Source of the DNA: an uncultured bacterium
Lineage (GTDB): Bacteria > Fidelibacterota > Marinisomatia > Marinisomatales > Marinisomataceae
Direction: 5' to 3'
Length of the DNA: 64,000 nucleotides
NCBI GenBank assembly: GCA_943788675.1
Contig: CALSRE010000002.1
Location: 201,371-265,370 of the forward strand
In this document: piece by piece, positions 7,319 through 14,698 of the stretch
Position numbering within the stretch: the stretch's first letter is position 1
Layout of the letters: every line of letters starts with the position of its first letter
Position numbers and translations under genes: made by a program
Notes under the pieces: generated by a model
What the model was told of the DNA's origin: nothing
Seen by the model: only the letters and a program-made list of their open reading frames with translations
Databases searched by the model: none

Positions 7319-8017
7319 TTAAATGTATGTTTCTAAATATCTTGGTATAAAACTACGATTAAATGTTTCTAATGTAAAAGTATCATTTTCTTTCGTAAAA
7401 AGTGAAATAGAAGCATTTTTAATTTTAAAGTTTAACTGCATAATCTCTTCAGCTGAAAGTGAATGACATTCAGCGTATATTCCCGTAATTGTTCCTCCAG
7501 AAGACACAACCATAGTCTTTGAACCTTCTTTCATTATTTCAGCAACTTTACCTTTTGCAATCTTAACACGATTTTTAAAGCTTTCATAACTTTCAAAATT
7601 TTTATCTGAAAGATCTAGTTCTTCGTTAATCCATTGTTGAGCGATAATATTGAAATACTTTAAAAATGTTTTCTTTCTCTTCCAAAATGGAATTTCGCTC
7701 ATTAACTCTTTAATATTCTTGTTTGTTTCTAGCATTTTAGGAATAAAATATTGAGCAATTTCCATTAATTGATTCTCAGCAAATTCATCAACAATTATCG
7801 GATTGCTTAAAGTTTGACCATAGCCTTTATTTATACCATTGAAAGTTTGAATATGCCTTTTCATTGGACCTACAACTACATTGTCAAAAACTAAATTTCT
7901 TTTATTTAATTTTTTACCCAACGAAATGGATTGCTTGATACCCTTTTCGCTTAAGTTATCATAATTTTTTTCACCAAATGATGCTTGTCCGTGACGGATT
8001 AGATATAGTTCTGAAAT
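7319..8017 (-). CDS. Histidine phosphatase family protein with likely AUU start codon
   Basis: The conserved catalytic block LIRHGQASFGE lies upstream of any ATG, GTG or TTG that would allow a shorter call. In this frame a TAG is followed by GAG GGG AAT ATT; the ATT at 8017 is preceded by AGGAGG (8023-8028) with 5 bases between. Starting there gives 232 residues beginning (M)SELYLIRHG, the normal family N-terminus, with H9 the phosphorylated His. The second catalytic His (usually V-x-H-G-G) is replaced: VVSSGG, S173. A TTG start at 7921 would remove the catalytic motif. The enzyme may be a weak or altered phosphatase. It sits between the MaoC hydratase and the dehydrogenase/kinase pair, so a phosphoester of that pathway is a plausible ligand. 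Confidence 0.8.
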   Translation of the reverse strand: MSELYLIRHGQASFGEKNYDNLSEKGIKQSISLGKKLNKRNLVFDNVVVGPMKRHIQTFNGINKGYGQTLSNPIIVDEFAENQLMEIAQYFIPKMLETNKNIKELMSEIPFWKRKKTFLKYFNIIAQQWINEELDLSDKNFESYESFKNRVKIAKGKVAEIMKEGSKTMVVSSGGTITGIYAECHSLSAEEIMQLNFKIKNASISLFTKENDTFTLETFNRSFIPRYLETYI

Positions 8018-8028
8018 ATTCCCCTCCT
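8015..8028 (-). promoter_or_regulatory. Strong Shine-Dalgarno site before a non-standard AUU start
   Basis: Reading the minus strand, AGGAGGGG (8028-8021) is followed by AAT and then ATT (8017-8015). The distance from AGGAGG to ATT is 5 bases. It is one of the strongest ribosome sites in the window, which supports initiation here even though AUU is rare; the classic bacterial example is infC. Confidence 0.65.
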
Positions 8029-8032
8029 AAAC

Positions 8033-8488
8033 TTATTCGTAAATCAAAAAAACTTGCTCTGCTATACAAGCAGGTTTACTACTATCTTTTAACTCAACAG
8101 TTACTTCTACTGTTAACTTGGCTCCATTTTTGATTTCTTTAAAATCTTTTAACAAGACTCTTCCTCTTACAAAGCTATTTACCGGCACAGGAGCAGTGAA
8201 TCTTACACGATTTAAGCCATAATTTACACCCATTTTCGCTGATTTAATCGAATAGGTTTCTTCTAAAAATTTTGGAAGCAAGGACAATACAAGAAATCCG
8301 TGTGCAATTGTGGTTTTGAAAGGTGAAAACATTTTTGCTTTTATAGGAGCCGTGTGAATCCATTGTTGATCACCTGTAACTTTACCAAATTCGGAAATTT
8401 GTTTTTGAGAAATTTTTTGCCATTCGCTCAATCCAAGCTCTTCACCAACTAAAGTTTTAGCTTCTGCTAGATTGTTCAAAATCTTCAT
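8033..8488 (-). CDS. MaoC-like (R)-specific enoyl-CoA hydratase
   Basis: 151 residues, the size of single-domain hot-dog R-hydratases. The dyad motif is clear: GDQQWIHTAPIKA with D40 and H45, then TTIAHGFLVLSLLPKF with H63-G64. These enzymes hydrate trans-2-enoyl-CoA to (R)-3-hydroxyacyl-CoA in the cytoplasm. Its stop is about 5 bp before the Shine-Dalgarno site of the histidine phosphatase, so it is the first gene of the acyl-CoA cluster and could take the enoyl-CoA made by the kinase/dehydrogenase pair. Confidence 0.9.
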   Translation of the reverse strand: MKILNNLAEAKTLVGEELGLSEWQKISQKQISEFGKVTGDQQWIHTAPIKAKMFSPFKTTIAHGFLVLSLLPKFLEETYSIKSAKMGVNYGLNRVRFTAPVPVNSFVRGRVLLKDFKEIKNGAKLTVEVTVELKDSSKPACIAEQVFLIYE

Positions 8489-8515
8489 CTTAAAAAATTA
8501 ACTTTTTGAGCGATA

Positions 8516-9859
8516 TCATACAATATTAAACTTTTTGAAATAAAATTTCATCCAAGCATAAGAGATTATAGCAGCGATCAAAATTGCAAACACTTGTGAG
8601 TACCACACCCATTCTAAGGGCTTGCCAATGTAATAAAAATAATATGATAAAGGAGCAGTCAATATAAGAACTCGAGTAGTTGTTGTAATTAACAGTGGGA
8701 CTCCTTGACCGAGAGCTTGGCAAACTCTAGAGCAAATAACGCTTATTCCAACTGCTGGATAAGCCAGAATAATGACTTTTAAATAAGTTACTCCAATATC
8801 AATAACCATCAAATTAGAACTAAAGATAGGTAAGATTTTTTTTGCTAGCATAAAGAAAAGAATTACACTTATTGTTGTAATTATTACTGCTCTGTTTATA
8901 CCATAATAAACGACCGATAAAAGCTTTTTGTACTCTTTTGCTCCATAGAACATTCCAACAATTGTCGTCAAGCTGATTGCTATTCCTAGAATTGGCATAA
9001 ATAATAACATATCAAGCCTAGAAACAATTTGATATGCCGCAACTGCCTCTGTGGAATAATTAACAAGAATCTTATTCATCACAACCTGTCCAAATGAAAT
9101 AATAAGCATTGATAAAGACGAAGGAATTCCAATTTGAAAGATTTTTGAAATAATATAATTATCTAATGAAAGATTTCTGATATTAAATGATATATAAGTG
9201 GATTTTTTTACAAAGATGATAAACAAGTATGATGCAACCATTGCTATTTGACTTATTATGGTAGCAAATGCAGCTCCTCGAACACCATAATCAAATGTAA
9301 AAATAAGTATTGGGTCCAAGATAAGGTTTAAAACGGTTCCAATTAAACCTATGATCATAGGAATTTTTGTTTCACCCTCTCCAGCAAGAATGGCTCTAAA
9401 AAACATAGAAAATATGACTAATCCCAGGCCAAATGTTAAAATACGTAAATAAGAATACGCAATAGATAAAATTTCTCCTTCAGCCCCCAGGATTGATAGC
9501 AATCCCTCTCCATAAATTACTCCTAGAACTGTCAAAAACATAGTACTTAAAAAACCAATTAAAATAGTTTGAGAAGCTGTTTTTTCAGCATTTTCTTTAT
9601 CTTTTTGTCCGATATATTGTGCTATAGTAGCAGTTGTACCTGTACCTATCCCTACACCAAGACCTATAATAATAAAGAATAGTGGACTCACGAATGCAAC
9701 AGCAGTAACCTCGTCAGCGCCCAGCCATCCAATAAACATTATATCAACTACATTAAAAAGAGTTTGGACCATCATTCCTGCAATAATAGGCATTGCCATT
9801 GTCCACATAGATTTATAAGGATTTGCTATAAAAGCATCTAATCGAGATTCTTTTTGCAT
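8516..9859 (-). CDS. MATE family efflux transporter
   Basis: 447 residues, about 12 hydrophobic segments in two homologous halves. The N-terminal MWTMAMPIIAGMMVQTLFNVVDIMFIGWLGADEVTAVAFVSP is typical of MATE exporters (DinF/NorM-like), as are TTIVGMFYGAKE and SVICSRVCQALGQG. Such proteins export cationic drugs or metabolites against H+ or Na+ across the inner membrane; substrate cannot be read here. It follows msrB with no gap and precedes the MaoC gene by 27 bp. Confidence 0.92.
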   Translation of the reverse strand: MQKESRLDAFIANPYKSMWTMAMPIIAGMMVQTLFNVVDIMFIGWLGADEVTAVAFVSPLFFIIIGLGVGIGTGTTATIAQYIGQKDKENAEKTASQTILIGFLSTMFLTVLGVIYGEGLLSILGAEGEILSIAYSYLRILTFGLGLVIFSMFFRAILAGEGETKIPMIIGLIGTVLNLILDPILIFTFDYGVRGAAFATIISQIAMVASYLFIIFVKKSTYISFNIRNLSLDNYIISKIFQIGIPSSLSMLIISFGQVVMNKILVNYSTEAVAAYQIVSRLDMLLFMPILGIAISLTTIVGMFYGAKEYKKLLSVVYYGINRAVIITTISVILFFMLAKKILPIFSSNLMVIDIGVTYLKVIILAYPAVGISVICSRVCQALGQGVPLLITTTTRVLILTAPLSYYFYYIGKPLEWVWYSQVFAILIAAIISYAWMKFYFKKFNIV

Positions 9860-10357
9860 CTATGTTTCAAAAAGATATAAATACTCTTTATATCCTTTTT
9901 CTTCCATTTCTTTGACAGGAACAAATTGTAGAGCAGCAGAATTAATACAATATCTTAACCCAGTAGGATTTGGTCCGTCATTAAAAACATGACCAAGATG
10001 AGAATCGCCTTCCTTGCTTTTTACCTCAGTTCTTGGCAGAATTAATTCGTAATCTTGTTCAAAAGTGACATTTTTTTTCTCAATTGGTTGATAAAAAGAA
10101 GGCCAACCCGAATTAGAATCATATTTATGTACTGAAGCAAAAAGCGCTTCTCCTGAAACAATATCAACGTAAATACCTGGCTCTTTGTGATCCCAGTATT
10201 CATTATCAAATGCTGGCTCAGTTCCACATGCTTGAGTAACATAATATTGCATATCCGTTAACTTAGATTTTTTCTCTTCCATTGCTTCTTCCATCGTCTG
10301 TGCATTAACGCTTAAACACATTATTGCAATTATTGTATATTTTTTTATTTTTTTCAT
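9860..10357 (-). CDS. msrB: Peptide-methionine (R)-S-oxide reductase MsrB, exported
   Basis: 165 residues. A signal peptide ([16 protein letters not shown], likely cut after about residue 19) suggests a periplasmic enzyme repairing oxidised methionine. The core has [22 protein letters not shown] and [11 protein letters not shown] with C137 as the catalytic cysteine. The paired CxxC zinc ligands of many MsrBs are absent ([10 protein letters not shown] replaces one pair), so this is a zinc-free type. The usual resolving Cys before GWPSF is Ser; C44 in ACGTEPAF is a candidate substitute. Its start is divergent from the TonB receptor gene with 141 bp between. Confidence 0.93.
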   Translation of the reverse strand: MKKIKKYTIIAIMCLSVNAQTMEEAMEEKKSKLTDMQYYVTQACGTEPAFDNEYWDHKEPGIYVDIVSGEALFASVHKYDSNSGWPSFYQPIEKKNVTFEQDYELILPRTEVKSKEGDSHLGHVFNDGPNPTGLRYCINSAALQFVPVKEMEEKGYKEYLYLFET

Positions 10358-10430
10358 AGAAAACTAAGTTAATACTACTATTGATTTTTTGTTTGGTTTT
10401 TTTCAATTATGGTTATACCTTAAAAACGAA

Positions 10431-10491
10431 TTGAGTTTTATGTGCTAAAAGTACGTAAAAAACTAACTGATATATTAAAAAAATAAGAGGT
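10431..10491 (+). promoter_or_regulatory. Leader and ribosome binding site of the TonB receptor gene
   Basis: GAGGT at 10487-10491 is 7 bases before the ATG at 10499 and matches the proteorhodopsin RBS in sequence and spacing (GAGGTATAAA). TTGAGTTTTA at 10431-10440 repeats a string also found upstream of proteorhodopsin, and TATATT lies at 10471-10476, but the two are too far apart to be a standard promoter pair. The rest of 10358-10498 shows no other structure. Confidence 0.4.
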
Positions 10492-10498
10492 ATAAATA

Positions 10499-13400
10499 AT
10501 GAAACTTAATAATTCAAGTTTTCAATATATGTTTGCCTTGCTTTTAACTGTTTCTTCGCTAGCAGCTCAAAGCATTACTGGTACAATTACTAGTAATGAT
10601 GGTGATGCTTTAGCTGGTGCTAACATTTCAGTTGAAGGTACTGATACGGGAGCGTCATCAAATGTTGATGGTTCTTTCGCGATTTCAGGTCTAAGCGATG
10701 GTACATATACTGTAACTGCTTCATACATTGGTTATGAAGATACTAGTGCAGTTGTTACTATAAGCGGAGGCACGGCAGCTAGCTTAAACCTTACACTAGA
10801 TCAAAGTAATTTATTACTTAATCAAGTAGTAGTATCTGCATCTTTCAAAAAAGAAATGATTGTAGATTCTCCTGCAAGTGTTGAGGTTTTTAGCGGCAAA
10901 GAACTCGAAGCAAGAAATGCAACAACTATTGTTGATTTACTTGCCAATAAAGCTGGTGTGGAAACCATGAAAATGGGTGTTGAATCATCTAACATGACTG
11001 TTAGAGGGTTTAATAGCGTTTTTTCTGGTGCAATTCATGCCGTAGTTGATAATAGATGGACTCGTGCTCCTGTAGTAAATGCACAGCTTCTTCAGTTTAT
11101 GGCACCTGATGATTCAGATGTTCAAAGAGTTGAGCTCGTAAGAGGTCCTGCTACTCCAATGTACGGTCCTGATACACAACAAGGTGTTATTGCTCTATAT
11201 ACTAAATCACCTTTTAACCAAGGAAATAGAGTAGCATTAACTGTTGGTGACAGAGCTTATAGTAAACTATATGCTCGCTTAGCACATCAATGGTCACCTA
11301 GGGCAGCGACCAGATTATCTATTAAAACCGTTACTTTTGAAGATTGGCCATCAAATATGCCAAGAACTGCTGCGGAAGCAGCTGCAGCTGGACATACGTA
11401 TTTTGAGCCAGTTACAATCAGAAGAGGTTTACAAACTACTGTTTATCCATACGTAGATTATGAAAATGAAACAACATATAACGACCCTGTTGGAGGTTCT
11501 AGAAACACTGCATCTGCAGATGAACCTTACAAACCAGAAAGTACAACTGTTGATATGAAAACAGAATTTCGTCCTGATTTAAAGTCAACTTTGACTGTTA
11601 ATTTAAGGGCTGCTGAATTATCAGCTGTTGAAATGACTGGTGTTGGTAGACAGCATGCAGATAATGCAACGCTTTATCAGATGCAATTAGCATACTCAAG
11701 ACAAGATTTCTTGGGTGGTGACTTGTTCTTAAATCTATTTTCAAATAGTAATGAACAAAAAACTACATACAATCTTTCAAACGGTTTGTTAGTTTCAGAT
11801 ACATCATCAAATATTGCATTCCAATTACAACACAATATTGACATGAAAAATGGTCAATCTATTGTTTGGGGAATGGACTATTTAAGTAGAACTCCTGAAA
11901 CTGCGGGTTCTATCAATGGTCAGCATGAAGATATTGATGATTTCTCAAATATTGGTGTTTATTACTCATATGAAAAGAAATGGGGAGATACATTAAAATT
12001 TGTTGGTACAGGTAGATTAGACAACAGTAATTATCTTAGAGACATAGGTACAGATTACTTATTTGCTCCAAAATTAGCTCTTGTATTTTCTCCTGATGCC
12101 ATTAGAGGAAGTTTTAGATTGACATATGGACAAAATATGGATCTTCCTGGAAACTTCACTAAAAATCTTGATATTGGTGTAGGAACTAACTTTGTTTACA
12201 ATGGTGTATTGGGATTAGATTTCCAATCTAACGATCCAGGTCTTAATCCATTAGTAGCATTGGGAGGATCTGCATTACCATTTAATCCAGATTTCCAAGT
12301 GAAAGCGATGGGTTCATCTACTGTAGGTTATACCTATGAAAGAGATGCGAATGGTAATCCAATGTTCCGTTCAAATTGGTCAAATGCTATTCAACAAGGC
12401 GTAAACACTTACTATGAATTAGGAAATAGTACAATTAATGCTGCTGCATGGGGCGTATTTGCACCTGTCATTGCAGGTCAATTTGTGCAAGATCCTGCTA
12501 GTGGTGGTGCAATTGTAGCTGGTTATGGTGGAGTACTTGGACAAAACTATGGTGCGGCGCTTGCTGCTGGAGCTCCGGCTTCTGCATTAGGCTTATCAGC
12601 TGATGCTTTAACAGCATTTAATACTGTTGCAGCAACAGGTGATATACAAGGAGCAGTTGCAGCTGCAGCTGGAACAATGGCACTAGAAGCAGCTAATTCT
12701 TATGTTGCTTTAGCAAATATGTCTGCTCCTTCTTCTTTCTCAAATCAACTATGGGATTTAACATTAAATCCTTCATCAACTTCTGATTATGTTGATTATA
12801 ATGTGGTGAAAGAAACAGTATGGACGCAAACTGAGCTTGGTTATAAAGGCCAAATTTCAGATAAAATGACTCTTGCGGTAGATGTATACGATATTAATGT
12901 TGAGGGTTATGTAACTAACTTGCAGTCAATGTCAGGTCTAGTTGCGGTAAATGCAGATGTAACATCATTAATTGAATCAATGGCAGCTAACACAGCAACT
13001 ATTGATGCTGTTAACGGCAATACCAATTTAGCAAACTTCATTTCAGCTATGGATGGAGCACTTGGAGCAGATGCTAATGCGGCTGCTGGCGGTTATGATG
13101 AAGCAGCTATCGTACTTCAACAAGGAGTTATTGGTGCCCCAATGGGTGCTATTTCTCCACAGAATTCACCATATGGTGGTAACCTAATTGTTGGTTATAA
13201 ACAAATGAGTGAAGATCTGAATTTAAAAGGAATGGAAGCAACCTTAAACTACTTCCCTAACACAGATTGGAATTTCTACATGAATATGTCATTCTTAAAT
13301 GACAATGTTCTTGAAGCAATGCATGAAGGTGTTGAACAAGTTATTGAAATGAATACTCCTAAATTTAAATTAGGAGCAGGGTTTAATTACTTTGGTGAAA

Positions 13401-13642
13401 ACAATTCATTTGGAATGACACTTAGACATCAAGACTCATATCTTGGACAAACTGGTTTTGCACTTGGAACCGTTGAAGGTTTCTACACTGTTGGTGTTAG
13501 TGCTAGATGGAATGTACAGAGTGTTGATGGAATGTCAGTTGGTTTAATGATTGATAATGTTACAGACAATGTACACAAGGAAATGTTCCTTGGACCTGAA
13601 ATGGGTAGAATGACTACCCTTCAGATTGGTTATGATCTGTAA
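10499..13642 (+). CDS. TonB-dependent outer-membrane receptor with CarboxypepD_reg-like N-terminus
   Basis: 1047 residues. Signal peptide to about residue 23 (LLLTVSSLAAQS). Residues 24-105 form a carboxypeptidase-regulatory-like beta domain (TGTITSNDGDALAGANISVEGTDTGASSNVDGSFAISGLSDG). A TonB-box-like VVVSAS (about 111-116) precedes the plug, which ends with VELVRGPATPMYGPDTQQGVIALYTKSPF. A 22-strand barrel should fill the rest. Two Ala-rich, poorly barrel-like insertions occur at about 674-741 and 817-870, likely long surface loops. It imports a bulky nutrient using TonB energy; the ligand is unknown. Monocistronic with its own terminator; no SusD-like partner follows. Confidence 0.93.
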   Translation: MKLNNSSFQYMFALLLTVSSLAAQSITGTITSNDGDALAGANISVEGTDTGASSNVDGSFAISGLSDGTYTVTASYIGYEDTSAVVTISGGTAASLNLTLDQSNLLLNQVVVSASFKKEMIVDSPASVEVFSGKELEARNATTIVDLLANKAGVETMKMGVESSNMTVRGFNSVFSGAIHAVVDNRWTRAPVVNAQLLQFMAPDDSDVQRVELVRGPATPMYGPDTQQGVIALYTKSPFNQGNRVALTVGDRAYSKLYARLAHQWSPRAATRLSIKTVTFEDWPSNMPRTAAEAAAAGHTYFEPVTIRRGLQTTVYPYVDYENETTYNDPVGGSRNTASADEPYKPESTTVDMKTEFRPDLKSTLTVNLRAAELSAVEMTGVGRQHADNATLYQMQLAYSRQDFLGGDLFLNLFSNSNEQKTTYNLSNGLLVSDTSSNIAFQLQHNIDMKNGQSIVWGMDYLSRTPETAGSINGQHEDIDDFSNIGVYYSYEKKWGDTLKFVGTGRLDNSNYLRDIGTDYLFAPKLALVFSPDAIRGSFRLTYGQNMDLPGNFTKNLDIGVGTNFVYNGVLGLDFQSNDPGLNPLVALGGSALPFNPDFQVKAMGSSTVGYTYERDANGNPMFRSNWSNAIQQGVNTYYELGNSTINAAAWGVFAPVIAGQFVQDPASGGAIVAGYGGVLGQNYGAALAAGAPASALGLSADALTAFNTVAATGDIQGAVAAAAGTMALEAANSYVALANMSAPSSFSNQLWDLTLNPSSTSDYVDYNVVKETVWTQTELGYKGQISDKMTLAVDVYDINVEGYVTNLQSMSGLVAVNADVTSLIESMAANTATIDAVNGNTNLANFISAMDGALGADANAAAGGYDEAAIVLQQGVIGAPMGAISPQNSPYGGNLIVGYKQMSEDLNLKGMEATLNYFPNTDWNFYMNMSFLNDNVLEAMHEGVEQVIEMNTPKFKLGAGFNYFGENNSFGMTLRHQDSYLGQTGFALGTVEGFYTVGVSARWNVQSVDGMSVGLMIDNVTDNVHKEMFLGPEMGRMTTLQIGYDL

Positions 13643-13664
13643 TAGATTATTGGTTAGATATAAT

Positions 13665-13695
13665 AAAAAAGCCCTCAAATTTTGAGGGCTTTTTT
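13665..13695. terminator. Bidirectional rho-independent terminator
   Basis: GCCCTCAAATTTTGAGGGC at 13671-13689 is an inverted repeat with 9-bp arms, an A run on its left and a T run on its right. It can stop the TonB receptor transcript (plus) and the dehydratase transcript (minus) that converges from 14686. Confidence 0.92.
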
Positions 13696-13720
13696 ATATA
13701 TAGAATATTAATTTTTAAAT

Positions 13721-14686
13721 TTAATTCTTACCTACTTTTAACCAAGGAAGAGATACTAAATCAACATTGCCACCAGTAATGACTAATACTAATTTCTGTC
13801 CTTTAAACATTGCTTTATTCTTAATAACACTTGCTAAAGCTAAAGCACATGACGGCTCAATAACAATTTTCATTCTTTCCCAAACTAATTTTGTAGTATC
13901 TATGATTTCTTTTTCTGTTGCAAGAATAATTTTATCTATATTTCTTTGAATAATAGGGAGAGTCATTTGTCCTACAATAGCCATTAAACCATCTGCTACA
14001 GATTCTCTATGTTGCATATCAATACGTTTATTAGCTTTAAACATTTGATAGGTGTCATCAACACTTTCTGGTTCACATCCAATAATTTGAGCAGGCGAAT
14101 CTAAACCTTTAAGCGCAATAGAAATACCGCTTATTAATCCTCCGCCACCAATGGGTACTACTACCGCATCAAAGTCTTTAACTTGCTCGACTATTTCTAA
14201 AGCAATAGTTCCTTGACCTGCTATAACATCATAATTATCATATGGATGAATTGAGATTCTGTTATTCTCTTTTACTATATTTAAAAATAATTCATCTCTT
14301 TCAGCCATAGAATCACAGAAAATCATATTACCATTATATGTTTTAACGTTATGAATTTTTGCCTTTGATACACTTTTTGCCATTACTATATCAGCATGTA
14401 TATTTCGAAGATTAGCTGCGCAAGCTATAGCACCTCCATGATTGCCTGAAGATTGACATGCAACTCCTTGCTTTGCTTCAGAGTCAGTTAAGGAATAGAT
14501 TGCATTTGAAGCGCCTCTTATCTTAAACGATCCTGTCTTTTGAAAGTTTTCACATTTAAAATATAACTGCATATCTAAAAGGTTGTTAAAATATTCAGAT
14601 TCGAGAATTGGCGTTTCTTTTACAATTGAAGCGGTTCTTTTTTTTGCTTCAAAAATATCAGCTAGTAAAGGTTCTGTAGATAACAT
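13721..14686 (-). CDS. PLP-dependent threonine/serine dehydratase (TdcB/serine racemase type)
   Basis: 321 residues, fold type II. The PLP lysine is K55 in KTGSFKIRGASNAI; SSGNHGGAIA binds the substrate carboxylate and VPIGGGGLISG binds the phosphate. There is no C-terminal ACT regulatory domain, so it is the short catabolic/racemase form and not allosteric IlvA. It deaminates threonine or serine to 2-oxobutyrate or pyruvate, or could racemise serine. It lies 12 bp after the secreted protease gene. 2-Oxobutyrate or pyruvate could feed a 2-oxoacid oxidoreductase such as the one nearby, but that link is inference. Confidence 0.88.
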   Translation of the reverse strand: MLSTEPLLADIFEAKKRTASIVKETPILESEYFNNLLDMQLYFKCENFQKTGSFKIRGASNAIYSLTDSEAKQGVACQSSGNHGGAIACAANLRNIHADIVMAKSVSKAKIHNVKTYNGNMIFCDSMAERDELFLNIVKENNRISIHPYDNYDVIAGQGTIALEIVEQVKDFDAVVVPIGGGGLISGISIALKGLDSPAQIIGCEPESVDDTYQMFKANKRIDMQHRESVADGLMAIVGQMTLPIIQRNIDKIILATEKEIIDTTKLVWERMKIVIEPSCALALASVIKNKAMFKGQKLVLVITGGNVDLVSLPWLKVGKN

Positions 14687-14698
14687 TGAAATATACTA

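Noticed and set aside
7319-7921. Short version of the histidine phosphatase starting at TTG
   Set aside because: It would lack the catalytic RHG motif, which is encoded in the same frame just upstream.
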